This document shows, piece after piece, positions 1 through 7,036 of a stretch of 12,171 bases of DNA (position 1 is its first letter; every line of letters starts with the position of its first letter). The position numbers and the translations under genes were made by a program. The stretch is from an uncultured Dysosmobacter sp. (GTDB taxonomy: Bacteria > Bacillota > Clostridia > Oscillospirales > Oscillospiraceae): positions 1 through 12,171 of the forward strand of contig CAKSVQ010000061.1 in assembly GCA_934504065.1 (NCBI GenBank), written 5' to 3'. The notes under the pieces are model-generated. The model saw nothing but the letters and a program-made list of their open reading frames with translations, was not told the DNA's origin and ran no database searches.

Positions 1-4
1 TTTT

Positions 5-21
5 GCCCCCTCTTAGGGGGC
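5..21. other. GC-rich stem-loop downstream of the MarR gene
   Basis: GCCCCC and GGGGGC form a 6-bp stem around a 5-nt loop. It lies just past the 3' end of the minus-strand MarR gene, where a terminator is expected. On the minus strand, however, the stem is followed by A residues rather than a T run, and on the plus strand only by a weak T-rich stretch. It may be a weak terminator for a plus-strand gene left of the window or an RNA 3'-end structure. Its role is undecided. Confidence 0.3.
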
Positions 22-67
22 TTAGCTTTGTGCGCTCTTTTTCGGATAGTCCTTAAATTACAATGTT

Positions 68-541
68 TCAACCTTCTTCCTCCTCTTTCTGCAAACGAGC
101 CGCCACATGGATAAAGTCCTCCCGCCGCTCCTGCTTGGAGCGGGCATACAGCTTGTGCAGCAGCATGGAAAACTCCGCCCGCTCCTGCGGCGTGAGCCCC
201 TCCAGCAGCCACTCATAAAACACGGTCTCGATCTGCGTTTTGGAATTTTTCAGCTCCTCCGCCGCCTCGGTGGCATACAGCATCTGGCCCCGGGCATCCT
301 CCGGGTTTTTGCGGCGGGTGAGATACCCCTTGCTCTCCAGTCTGGCCACCCGGCGGGCGGCGGCGCCCTTGTCCATGTTCAGCTGGCGGCACACCTCGCT
401 TTGCGAGATGCCCGGCGCATGGCGGACGGCGTGCAGCAGGTCCAGTTCTCCACTGCCCACGCCCGTCTCCTTCATCATGCGCACCGTTAGCCTGCCCGCC
501 TCCCGGGCGATCTTGGTGATCTGGCGTCTGGTCTCGTCCAT
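68..541 (-). CDS. MarR-family transcriptional regulator
   Basis: A 157-residue MarR-type winged-helix protein, the usual length for this family of dimeric repressors. Residues 30-95 form the winged helix: GISQSEVCRQLNMDKGAAARR (44-64) holds the helix-turn-helix with recognition helix near 56-72, and RRKNPEDARGQ (76-86) is the wing, with the family's conserved Asp-Arg (D82, R84). Flanking helices at 1-28 and 100-140 would form the dimer interface. I chose the ATG at 541 because AAGGGGGG lies just upstream of it. A longer reading from a TTG at 610 would run through the -35 box and the operator palindrome, so it is rejected. The palindrome over the promoter implies autorepression. Ligand and target genes are unknown; a regulated partner may lie left of the window. 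The family call is firm, the specific role is not. Confidence 0.9.
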   Translation of the reverse strand: MDETRRQITKIAREAGRLTVRMMKETGVGSGELDLLHAVRHAPGISQSEVCRQLNMDKGAAARRVARLESKGYLTRRKNPEDARGQMLYATEAAEELKNSKTQIETVFYEWLLEGLTPQERAEFSMLLHKLYARSKQERREDFIHVAARLQKEEEEG

Positions 542-553
542 GGTCCGTCCCCC

Positions 554-581
554 TTCAATAGTTGTAGTATCAACTATTGAA
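554..581 (-). promoter_or_regulatory. Palindromic operator of the MarR gene
   Basis: TTCAATAGTTG (554-564) and CAACTATTGAA (571-581) are perfect inverted repeats of 11 bp around a 6-nt spacer. The element lies directly downstream of the -10 box and covers the expected transcription start of the MarR gene. Size, symmetry and position fit a MarR dimer operator used for autorepression. The sequence is observed; the binding is inferred. Confidence 0.8.
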
Positions 582-610
582 ATAGTATCCGCTTTCTCTT
601 CATTCGTCAA
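582..610 (-). promoter_or_regulatory. Sigma-70-type promoter of the MarR gene
   Basis: On the minus strand TTGACG (610-605) and TACTAT (587-582) are separated by exactly 17 bp, close to the vegetative consensus. The start of transcription would fall inside the 554-581 palindrome, about 35 nt before the chosen ATG. Confidence 0.75.
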
Positions 611-631
611 GGAAAAGATGTTCTTTTCCGC

Positions 632-664
632 AAAAAACTCCCCGCTTGCAAAACAAGCGGGGAG
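632..664 (-). terminator. Intrinsic terminator of lacI-1
   Basis: CTCCCCGCTTG (638-648) and CAAGCGGGGAG (654-664) form a perfect 11-bp stem with a 5-nt loop, followed on the minus strand by six T residues (637-632). It starts about 12 nt after the lacI-1 stop codon and separates that gene from the MarR promoter downstream. Confidence 0.92.
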
Positions 665-676
665 AGCAGAAGTTTC

Positions 677-1705
677 TTATTGCACAGACGATACCGGAGG
701 CGGCGCGCAGCTCTCCCGCTCCACCAGCGTGGGCGGCAGCAGGATGGTCTGCGGCGCGGTGTCGCTCTCCATCATGGCAAGCAGGCGGTCCATGGCCGTT
801 TCGATCACCCGGCCCGCCTGATAATCCACCGTAGTGAGCCGGATGTTGGGAAGGGCCGCGTAATTGATGTTGTCAAACCCCATCAGCGAGATTTCCTCCG
901 GGATGGAGATATGCAGCTCCGCAGCGGCGGCCATCACGCCCAGCGCCACCACGTCGCAGCAGGCAAACACCGCCGTTTCCCGGTGGGGCGCAAAGAAAAA
1001 CCGCCGCCCCAGCCGATAGCCTACCTCCGTGGTGGACACATTCGTCTCATTGAAAATATCCCGCACGGTCATGCCGCAGCGCCGCGCCCCCTCCAAAAAG
1101 CCCCGGCGGCGGATCTGGTGGGAGCAGTTCTCCCCACGCAGCCCCAGATACGCCACGCTGCGGTGGCCGAGACGGCCCAGATACTCCGCGGCCATCCGGC
1201 CCCCTGTAAAGCTGTCCGCGCTGACGGTGGAGATACCGCACACCCCGGCATCATCGTCCGCGTCGCCCTGCAGCACAATGGGCACCTGACGGCCATACTG
1301 CCGGACCAGCGCGGCGGCCCGGCGGGAGGAAGCGGCGAAGATCACCCCGTCCACCCGGTGGCCGATCAGAAAATCAAACAGCTTTTCCATGTCACTGTCC
1401 TCTGCCCTGCCGTGGCACAGCAGCACATGATAGCCCTTCTGCCGGGCGTACTGCTCCAGCACCAGCGCCATCTGGGAAAACAGGGGCTGGTTCAGGTCCG
1501 GAAGGATACAGCCGATGAGCCCGGTCTTCCCGGCGCTGAGACTGTGGGCCAGCTGGTTGCGGCGATAGCCGTGCTGGCGGCAGAGCTCCATGATCCGCTC
1601 CCGGTTTTCCGGCTTGACGGAAAGCGTGCCATTGAGCACCCGGGAAACCGTGGCGCAGGAGACCCCGGCCATTCGGGCAATGTCCTTGATGGTCACAGCG
1701 CGCAT
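677..1705 (-). CDS. LacI-family transcriptional regulator (lacI-1)
   Basis: A 342-residue LacI/GalR-type repressor, full length. The N-terminal helix-turn-helix is TIKDIARMAGVSCATVSRVLN (5-25), with recognition helix SCATVSRVLN. The hinge helix QLAHSLSAGK (51-60) has the Ala-X-Ser-Leu pattern that enters the minor groove. Residues 62-335 form the periplasmic-binding-protein-like effector domain, with IGCILPD (64-70), GHRVDGVIF (115-123), RRRGFLEG (199-206), an Asp at 251 where the family usually contacts a sugar, and MGFDNINYA (275-283). The ATG at 1705 follows AAAGGGGGGA and begins at the canonical N-terminus; an upstream extension of 46 residues is not family-like. It is divergent from lacI-2 and the transport operon, has an operator-like site in its leader and its own terminator. 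The effector is unknown; a sugar or sugar-phosphate is the natural guess. Confidence 0.93.
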   Translation of the reverse strand: MRAVTIKDIARMAGVSCATVSRVLNGTLSVKPENRERIMELCRQHGYRRNQLAHSLSAGKTGLIGCILPDLNQPLFSQMALVLEQYARQKGYHVLLCHGRAEDSDMEKLFDFLIGHRVDGVIFAASSRRAAALVRQYGRQVPIVLQGDADDDAGVCGISTVSADSFTGGRMAAEYLGRLGHRSVAYLGLRGENCSHQIRRRGFLEGARRCGMTVRDIFNETNVSTTEVGYRLGRRFFFAPHRETAVFACCDVVALGVMAAAAELHISIPEEISLMGFDNINYAALPNIRLTTVDYQAGRVIETAMDRLLAMMESDTAPQTILLPPTLVERESCAPPPVSSVQ

Positions 1706-1723
1706 TCCCGTCCCCCCTTTTGT

Positions 1724-1735
1724 AAAACGCTTGCA
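1724..1735. promoter_or_regulatory. LacI-type operator in the lacI-1 leader
   Basis: AAAACGCTTGCA is a CG-centred half-symmetric word of the LacI/CcpA class. It lies just 5' of the lacI-1 ribosome binding site and downstream of its promoter, where a bound repressor would block elongation. The same word, AAAACGATTGCA, occurs at 1932-1943 over the start of the divergent operon. Eleven of twelve bases agree. Confidence 0.6.
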
Positions 1736-1789
1736 TGAATCATTCCCGTTTTTCACAGGAAAAAGCAGTTTGACGGTACCTTTTCTTTT

Positions 1790-1818
1790 AGTATAGGTGA
1801 TTGTGCCCAAAAATTCAA
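1790..1818 (-). promoter_or_regulatory. Promoter of lacI-1
   Basis: On the minus strand TTGAAT (1818-1813), a 17-bp spacer and TATACT (1795-1790) form a good vegetative promoter. The 5' leader would be roughly 75-80 nt and would contain the operator at 1724-1735. Confidence 0.65.
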
Positions 1819-1894
1819 CGGATTTTGCACGGTTAATTTGCACAAATAGACTGGGATACTCTTTGGAACAAACAGAGAAACCCTTGTGAATCTC

Positions 1895-1924
1895 TTGACA
1901 GTTTTGTTAAATTTATGTTAGGTT
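1895..1924 (+). promoter_or_regulatory. Promoter of the lacI-2/transport operon
   Basis: A consensus TTGACA -35 box (1895-1900) is followed after 18 bp by the weak -10 TAGGTT (1919-1924), which has a TG at 1916-1917 (extended -10). The predicted start of transcription, near 1931, coincides with the LacI-type operator. Confidence 0.65.
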
Positions 1925-1929
1925 GAATG

Positions 1930-1957
1930 AGAAAACGATTGCACTGCATCTCGTTTT
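1930..1957. promoter_or_regulatory. LacI-type operator of the transport operon
   Basis: AAAACGATTGCA (1932-1943) matches the word in the lacI-1 leader. The same stretch forms a wider inverted repeat, AAAACGA (1932-1938) and TCGTTTT (1951-1957), with a 12-nt spacer. The position over the transcription start suits repression. Which of the two LacI proteins binds here cannot be read from the sequence; their recognition helices are nearly alike. Confidence 0.6.
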
Positions 1958-1993
1958 GTGTCACTGTACCAACGCTTCGGGAAAGGGACGCTT

Positions 1994-3001
1994 ATGAGAC
2001 GAGTTACTCTGCGGGACGTGGCCGCGCTGGCCAGGGTCAGTTCCTCCACGGTGTCCCGCGCGCTGAACGACCACCCCGCCATCACCCCCACGACCAAGGA
2101 GGCCGTGCGCAGCGCCTGCGAGAAGCTGGGATATGTGCCGGACCTTGCGGCCAAAAGCCTTGCCGGGCACGGCACGCAGACCATCGGCATCATCATCCCC
2201 GACATCTCCAACCCCTATTTTTCCGCGCTGTGCACCGCGGCGGAGAGCTACGCCGCCGAGCAGGGCTATCGGGTGATTCTGGCAAACACCCTGCACGACC
2301 CAGACTATGAACTAGAGGCCGTGAACCAGATGCTTGCCCAGCAGGTGGAGGGGCTTTTGATCTCCGCCTGCTCGCCGACTTCCCAATCTCAGCACATCCG
2401 CATGACTGGAACGCTGCCCTGCGTATACTTAGGCAGCAACCACGGTCCCCATTGCAGCTTTGTAGAGGCGGACAATGCGCGCGGCGCTTTCGAGGCCGCG
2501 CAGTATCTTGCTCTTCTAGGTCACCGCCGCATCGTTTTTTTCGGCGGGCGGCAGGGCTCCCGGACGCTGGATCAGCGCCTTACAGGATACCGCCGCTCCA
2601 TGGCCCTCAACGGCCTTGCCCCCCGGGAGATCATTCTGCGCCAGAAGGGCGGCAAGCTGCGGGAATGGTGCCGCCAACAGGCGCTTTCCCTATTCCGCTC
2701 CGGCGATGTGCCCGATGCGTTTTTGGTGTATTCCGACGCGCTGGCCACCCGTGTGCTGGACGCGGCGGAACGCTGCGGTCTTCATGTGCCGGAGGATTTT
2801 TCCATCATCGGGTTCGATAACATCTTATTCAGTCAGATGCCGCAGGTGGGCCTCACCTCCGTCTCCCAGCAGAAAAAGTGCGCGGGACGGCTGGCAGCCC
2901 AGCGGCTTTTCGAAAAGATCGGCGGCGCACAGGGAGACAGCGCGGACATTCTTCCCACCGAGCTGATCATCCGCACCAGCTGCCGCAAATTCAAACGATA
3001 G
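1994..3001 (+). CDS. LacI-family transcriptional regulator (lacI-2), first gene of the transport operon
   Basis: A 335-residue LacI/GalR-type repressor. The helix-turn-helix TLRDVAALARVSSSTVSRALN (5-25) has an Arg (R14) where Gly is usual in the turn. The hinge is AAKSLAGHG (52-60). The effector domain starts at IGIIIPDISNPYF (64-76) and includes EADNARGA (158-165), GYRRSM (198-203), VYSDALA (245-251) and IIGFDNI (271-277). The ATG at 1994 has AAAGGGA upstream and gives the canonical start; a GTG at 1958 would add 12 residues that overlap the operator. The stop codon overlaps the Shine-Dalgarno sequence of the EEP gene 13 nt on, so the two are co-transcribed. The regulator heads the operon it probably controls, with an operator at its own start. 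Its effector is likely the imported substrate or a derivative, by inference. Confidence 0.93.
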   Translation: MRRVTLRDVAALARVSSSTVSRALNDHPAITPTTKEAVRSACEKLGYVPDLAAKSLAGHGTQTIGIIIPDISNPYFSALCTAAESYAAEQGYRVILANTLHDPDYELEAVNQMLAQQVEGLLISACSPTSQSQHIRMTGTLPCVYLGSNHGPHCSFVEADNARGAFEAAQYLALLGHRRIVFFGGRQGSRTLDQRLTGYRRSMALNGLAPREIILRQKGGKLREWCRQQALSLFRSGDVPDAFLVYSDALATRVLDAAERCGLHVPEDFSIIGFDNILFSQMPQVGLTSVSQQKKCAGRLAAQRLFEKIGGAQGDSADILPTELIIRTSCRKFKR

Positions 3002-3014
3002 GAGTGTTTCTTTC

Positions 3015-4049
3015 ATGGAAGGGATCCCTCTGCAAGAGCGCAAGCGTCTGGGCGCCCTGCTGGACACACAGACGCAGGAATCCGTGATGGCGCTGATCCC
3101 CCAGTTCCATCAGGCCGAGACCGATAACTTCGTCCCCGCCCCGGCGCAGGTGCCAAAGGAACTGGGCGTTCTGATGTTCAACATGGAGCGGGGCGTGAAC
3201 CTGAAGGAGATTCAGGAATTTCTCCGGGACTGCCCGGACATTCAGCCCTTCGACCTGATCCTCGCCAACGAGCTGGACGACGGCTGCGCCCGCTCCGGTA
3301 ACAAAAACACCGCCCGGGAGCTGGCCAAGGCCTTTGGCCTGAACTATGCGTGGGGCCTTGAGTTTATTGAGCTGGTCAACGACGAAAATGAAAAGGGCTT
3401 CCACGGAAACGCTGTATTTTCCCGCTGGCCCATCCGTCGGGCAGGCGTGATCCGCCTGCCGGAGGAATATAACTGGTATTTCGATCGGCAAAGACGCATT
3501 GGCGGACGGCTGGCGGTATTCGCTGAGCTGGACGTGGGTGGGAAGCCGCTGGGCGCCGTGTCCATCCACTTGGAAAACCGCACCCACGGCGAGGGCCGCC
3601 GCCGCCAGATGGAAACCATCCTCGCTGCCGTGCGCCAAGAACTCCCCGGTATGCCGCTGGTCCTTGGCGGCGATCTGAACACCAACACCTTTGACGGGCG
3701 GGACAAGGAGGACATCAACGACGTGGCCGCAAGCCCGGAGATGCGCCGCCGCTGTCTGGAGGACGTGTTCCAGTACGAGGCCCTGCTGCCCATGGCGGCA
3801 TCCGACGGGTATGAGATCGTTCCCGGTGAGCCTCGGCTCACCCGGCGCAAGCCCATGCCGGACGGCAGCTTCCTGCCGCTGCGGCTGGACTGGATCCTGC
3901 TCAAGGGCCTGCACGCGGGCGAAAGCCACATGGTCTCCACCGCAAAGGAGGACCTGACCTACGCCGCCCCCGGCTCCGCTCTGGCGGCCTTCACCGGAAA
4001 GGAGCTTTCCGACCACAACGCCGTTTGGGCGATGTGCCGCCTTTCTTAA
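3015..4049 (+). CDS. Endonuclease/exonuclease/phosphatase (EEP) family phosphoesterase, cytoplasmic
   Basis: A 344-residue protein with the full set of EEP-fold (DNase I-like) metal-dependent phosphoesterase motifs: FNMERG (55-60, Asn56), LANELDDG (83-90, metal-binding Glu86), FHGNAVFSR (129-137), SIHLENRTHG (183-192, catalytic-type His185), GGDLNTNTF (218-226, Asp220/Asn222), LRLDWIL (289-295) and SDHNAVW (332-338, Asp333/His334). There is no signal peptide or membrane segment, so it acts in the cytoplasm. AGGAG lies 10 nt before the ATG. The gene lies between a sugar-type repressor and an ABC importer, and this points to hydrolysis of a phosphate monoester or diester brought in by that importer rather than DNA repair. 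The EEP family also includes nucleases, inositol-phosphate phosphatases and sphingomyelinases, so the substrate cannot be assigned from motifs alone. Confidence 0.85.
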   Translation: MEGIPLQERKRLGALLDTQTQESVMALIPQFHQAETDNFVPAPAQVPKELGVLMFNMERGVNLKEIQEFLRDCPDIQPFDLILANELDDGCARSGNKNTARELAKAFGLNYAWGLEFIELVNDENEKGFHGNAVFSRWPIRRAGVIRLPEEYNWYFDRQRRIGGRLAVFAELDVGGKPLGAVSIHLENRTHGEGRRRQMETILAAVRQELPGMPLVLGGDLNTNTFDGRDKEDINDVAASPEMRRRCLEDVFQYEALLPMAASDGYEIVPGEPRLTRRKPMPDGSFLPLRLDWILLKGLHAGESHMVSTAKEDLTYAAPGSALAAFTGKELSDHNAVWAMCRLS

Positions 4050-4110
4050 AGGTTTCTGTTCCGCGTCAGCGGGATCGAAATAAAAATTGGCTGAAAAGGA
4101 GAACTGAATC

Positions 4111-5199
4111 ATGAAGAAAACCACAAAACGTCTGTTGGCGATCCTTCTGTCCGCTGTGACGGTCCTGTCGCTGACCGCTTGCGGCGGCGGCAAGTCCGAC
4201 GCTCCCAGCGGCGACTCCCAGGGATCGGACACCCCCGCGGCCAGCTCCGGCAGCAATCAGTTGACAGTCTACACCGCGTTCCCCGAATCCGAGGTCGTTT
4301 ACTATTTCAACAAGTTTGAAGAAGAGACCGGCATCAAGGTCAACTATATCCGCCTTTCCGCCGGTGAGATGCTGACCCGTGTTGAGGCCGAGAAGGACAA
4401 CCCGCAGGCCACGCTGATGTTCGGCGGCTCTACGGATAACTACATCGCCGCTCAGGAAAAGGGCCTGCTGGAAGCTTACCAGTCCCCCGAGCTGAGCAAC
4501 ACCCCCGATAACTACCTCGACCCCACCGGCACCTGGAACCCCATCTATGTGGGCTGCATCGCCTTCGCCTGCAACAAGGACTGGTTCGCCGAAAAGGGTC
4601 TGGAGTATCCCGCTTCCTGGGAAGACCTGCTCAAGCCCGAGTTCAAGGGTGAGGTCATCATGGCGCACCCCGCCACCTCCGGCACGGCTTACACCGTCCT
4701 CTCCACGCTGGTGCAGCTGATGGGCGACGATCAGGTGTGGGATTATCTGGGCAAGCTGAACAACAACATCTCCCAGTACACCAAGTCCGGCTCCGCCGCT
4801 CCCAACGCCGTGGCCATGGGCGAGGCTGCCATCGCGCTGACCTTCTCTCACGACGGCCTGCAGCCCACCGCCGAGGGTTACCCCATCGAGCTGAGCTTCC
4901 CCTCTGACGGCACCGGCTACGAGGTCGGCGCAGTCGCCCTCATCAAGGGCGGCAAGGCCGACGAGCAGGAGAACGCCAAGACCTTCATCGACTGGATCTG
5001 CTCTGAAAAGGGTCAGGGCTGCTACGCCGAGAACGACTCCTTCCGCGTGCCCACCAACACCAAGGCTCCCGTGGCCGACGGTCTGGTGACGCTGGATCAG
5101 GTCAACGTCATCGACTATGATGCCGTTTGGGCCGCTGGCGTGAAGAAGGACTACTGCGACCAGTTCGAAGCCAAGGTCGCCGCCGCTCCCAAGGAGTAA
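4111..5199 (+). CDS. ABC transporter solute-binding lipoprotein, iron-type class but AfuA-like (candidate sugar-phosphate binder)
   Basis: A 362-residue extracellular binding protein. The signal sequence has a Lys-rich start, a hydrophobic core (8-20) and lipobox LTAC, with Cys24 as the lipidated residue. A low-complexity Gly/Ser/Asp linker (25-50) follows. The mature part opens with LTVYTAFPE (51-59), typical of the iron(III)/2-aminoethylphosphonate/AfuA group. GGSTDNY (105-111) and TSGTAY (189-194) look like anion-contacting loops. At GEAAIALTFSHDG (237-249) the iron proteins carry a Tyr-Tyr pair; here it is His247-Asp248, and Glu271 follows. From memory this is the ligand set of the sugar-phosphate binder AfuA. 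AAGGAG is 9 nt from the ATG. It is followed by a strong hairpin and then the permease. Iron transport is therefore unlikely; 2-aminoethylphosphonate or another organophosphate remains possible. Confidence 0.88.
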   Translation: MKKTTKRLLAILLSAVTVLSLTACGGGKSDAPSGDSQGSDTPAASSGSNQLTVYTAFPESEVVYYFNKFEEETGIKVNYIRLSAGEMLTRVEAEKDNPQATLMFGGSTDNYIAAQEKGLLEAYQSPELSNTPDNYLDPTGTWNPIYVGCIAFACNKDWFAEKGLEYPASWEDLLKPEFKGEVIMAHPATSGTAYTVLSTLVQLMGDDQVWDYLGKLNNNISQYTKSGSAAPNAVAMGEAAIALTFSHDGLQPTAEGYPIELSFPSDGTGYEVGAVALIKGGKADEQENAKTFIDWICSEKGQGCYAENDSFRVPTNTKAPVADGLVTLDQVNVIDYDAVWAAGVKKDYCDQFEAKVAAAPKE

Positions 5200-5226
5200 T
5201 TCACCATTCAAGACCGCAGCATTTTT

Positions 5227-5262
5227 CGTGCTTCCCCTCCCCCAAGTGGGAGGGGAAGCACG
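5227..5262 (+). repeat. Perfect 15-bp hairpin between the binding-protein and permease genes
   Basis: CGTGCTTCCCCTCCC (5227-5241) and GGGAGGGGAAGCACG (5248-5262) are perfect inverted repeats with a 6-nt loop. No T run follows on either strand, so it is not a standard intrinsic terminator. In ABC operons such a structure often protects the 3' end of the binding-protein message and lowers permease expression. It may also be one copy of a dispersed palindromic repeat. The structure is observed; the role is inferred. Confidence 0.8.
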
Positions 5263-5296
5263 CATCCGCTGCGAAAATCACGCAGGAGGAACTGAC

Positions 5297-7036
5297 ATGG
5301 CAAAAACCGCTGCCGCGGGTGGAAAAAACACCACCCGCACCAAAAAGCTGAATGAGTCCAAAATGATCCTGCGGCAGCCCCTGCTGCTGGCGGCGATCGT
5401 CATCACCATTCTGCTTTTGCTGCTGTTCGTGGCCTACCCACTGCTGAAGATCCTGATTTTCAGCTTCACGGACGCAAACGGCGACTTCTCTGTCGCAAAT
5501 CTCATCTCGATCCTCACTACATCCCGCTATCTGGCGGTATTCGGGCGCACGATGCTGCTGGGCGTGATCGTGGCAGTGATTGCCACCTTCATCGGCTACA
5601 TCTTCGCCTATACCATCACCCGCACCAACGTGCCCTGCAAGAAATTCCTGCAGGTCATGGCAACCCTGCCGATCCTCTCCCCGCCGTTCATTCTGTCGCT
5701 GTCCATCATCTTTCTCTTCGGCAAGCAGGGCTTTATCACCAAGTCCCTGCTGGGCATCACCGGCAACAACGTCTACGGCATGGGCAGCCTGATCGTCGTG
5801 CAGGTCATGAGCTTCTTCCCCGTGGCCTATATGACCCTCTCCGGCATCCTCTCTTCCATCGATGCGTCTGTGGAAGACGCCGCGTGCAACATGGGCGCAA
5901 GCCGCTGGCACACCTTCTGGACGGTCACCTTCCCCCTGTCGCTGCCCGGCATCATTTCCGGCTGCCTGCTGGTGTTCATCCAGTCTCTGGAGGATTTCTC
6001 CAACCCCGCCACCATCGGCGGTGAATTTTCCACCTTGTCCATTGAGGTCTATCAGATCATCACCGGCAGCTACGATATGCAAAAGGGCTCCGTGCTGGCG
6101 CTTTTGCTGCTGCTGCCCGCGGTGGCTGCTTACCTATTCAATAAATTCTGGGTCAGCAAGAAGAGCTTCGTCACCGTCACCGGTAAGCCCACGCAGGCCC
6201 GCAAGCTCATCGACGAGCCCCATATCAAGTGGCCCCTGTTTGCTTTCTGCCTGCTGGTCTCCGCCGTGATCCTGCTGTTCTACGGCACTGTGATCTTCGG
6301 CTCCTTTGTCCGGACCTGGGGCTATGATTACTCCCTGACGCTGGACCAGTACAAGAAGGCGCTGGCCTACGGCTGGGACAGCCTGAAAAACTCCATGATC
6401 CTCGGCCTGATCTCCGCCGTGATCGGCGGCATTCTGGGCATGGTCATCGCCTACATTACCGCCAAGCGCAACTATTACGGCAAGCGCTTCATTGAAGTGG
6501 CCTCCGTTCTGATGTTCGCCGTTCCCGGAACGGTGCTGGGCATCAGCTATGTGCTGGCCTTCAACACCAAGCCTCTGGTGCTCACCGGAACGGCGGCGAT
6601 CCTCGTCATCGTGTTCACGTTCCGCAATATGCCGGTGGCCATCGAATCCGGCACCACCACGCTGCTGCAGATCGACAACTCCATTGAAGAGGCCTCCACC
6701 ATTCTGGGCGCCGACACCGGCTATTCCTTCCGCCGCATCACGCTGCCCATGCTGCGCAACGCCTTCTTCTCCGGCATTGTCTACTCCTTCACCAAGGCCA
6801 TCACGGCCGTCAGCGCGGTCATCTTCCTGGTCTCCGCCCGGTGGAACCTCGTCACCAGCAAGATCTACTCCCTGTTCGATCAGGCGAAATACAGTCAGGC
6901 GGCGGCTTTCGTCACCATGCTGGTGTTCATCCTGCTGATCTTCATCGGTATTTTCAACGGCATCATCAATCTGCTGCTGGCGCCCCGTTCCAAGGTGCCG
7001 CAGGCTAAGACTCAGAAAACGGAGGGAACGAAATGA
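5297..7036 (+). CDS. ABC transporter permease, two fused permease domains (AfuB/FbpB/PhnU-like)
   Basis: A 579-residue integral membrane protein with two binding-protein-dependent permease domains in tandem, so a single polypeptide makes the whole channel. The N-terminal domain has hydrophobic segments near 29-56, 84-108, 120-142, 163-186, 214-230 and 264-284, with the ATPase-docking EAA-type loop EDAACNMGASRWHTF (193-207). The C-terminal domain has segments near 312-336, 366-388, 400-422, 431-448, 490-512 and 534-562, with a second EAA loop EEASTILGADTGYSF (464-478). AGGAGGA is 7 nt before the ATG at 5297, whereas an upstream start at 5228 would lie inside the hairpin. The stop overlaps the ATPase start (ATGA), so the two are translationally coupled. 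This fused form is typical of the iron/AfuB/PhnU class. Confidence 0.92.
   Translation: MAKTAAAGGKNTTRTKKLNESKMILRQPLLLAAIVITILLLLLFVAYPLLKILIFSFTDANGDFSVANLISILTTSRYLAVFGRTMLLGVIVAVIATFIGYIFAYTITRTNVPCKKFLQVMATLPILSPPFILSLSIIFLFGKQGFITKSLLGITGNNVYGMGSLIVVQVMSFFPVAYMTLSGILSSIDASVEDAACNMGASRWHTFWTVTFPLSLPGIISGCLLVFIQSLEDFSNPATIGGEFSTLSIEVYQIITGSYDMQKGSVLALLLLLPAVAAYLFNKFWVSKKSFVTVTGKPTQARKLIDEPHIKWPLFAFCLLVSAVILLFYGTVIFGSFVRTWGYDYSLTLDQYKKALAYGWDSLKNSMILGLISAVIGGILGMVIAYITAKRNYYGKRFIEVASVLMFAVPGTVLGISYVLAFNTKPLVLTGTAAILVIVFTFRNMPVAIESGTTTLLQIDNSIEEASTILGADTGYSFRRITLPMLRNAFFSGIVYSFTKAITAVSAVIFLVSARWNLVTSKIYSLFDQAKYSQAAAFVTMLVFILLIFIGIFNGIINLLLAPRSKVPQAKTQKTEGTK

Noticed and set aside
680..1738. 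Plus-strand open frame of about 352 codons opposite lacI-1
   Set aside because: Its His/Arg/Ala/Pro-rich translation is typical antisense shadow of a GC-rich gene; the opposite strand has a complete LacI protein with promoter and terminator.
1770..1797. Additional plus-strand promoter (TTGACG, 16 bp, TATAGG)
   Set aside because: It fits loosely but lies far upstream of lacI-2, overlaps the lacI-1 promoter, and a better-placed consensus -35 box exists at 1895.
4066..5265. Long minus-strand open frame of about 399 codons opposite the binding-protein gene
   Set aside because: It is the antisense shadow of a strongly codon-biased real gene; its translation is a low-complexity Gly/Val/Leu/His-rich product with no ribosome binding site or family features.
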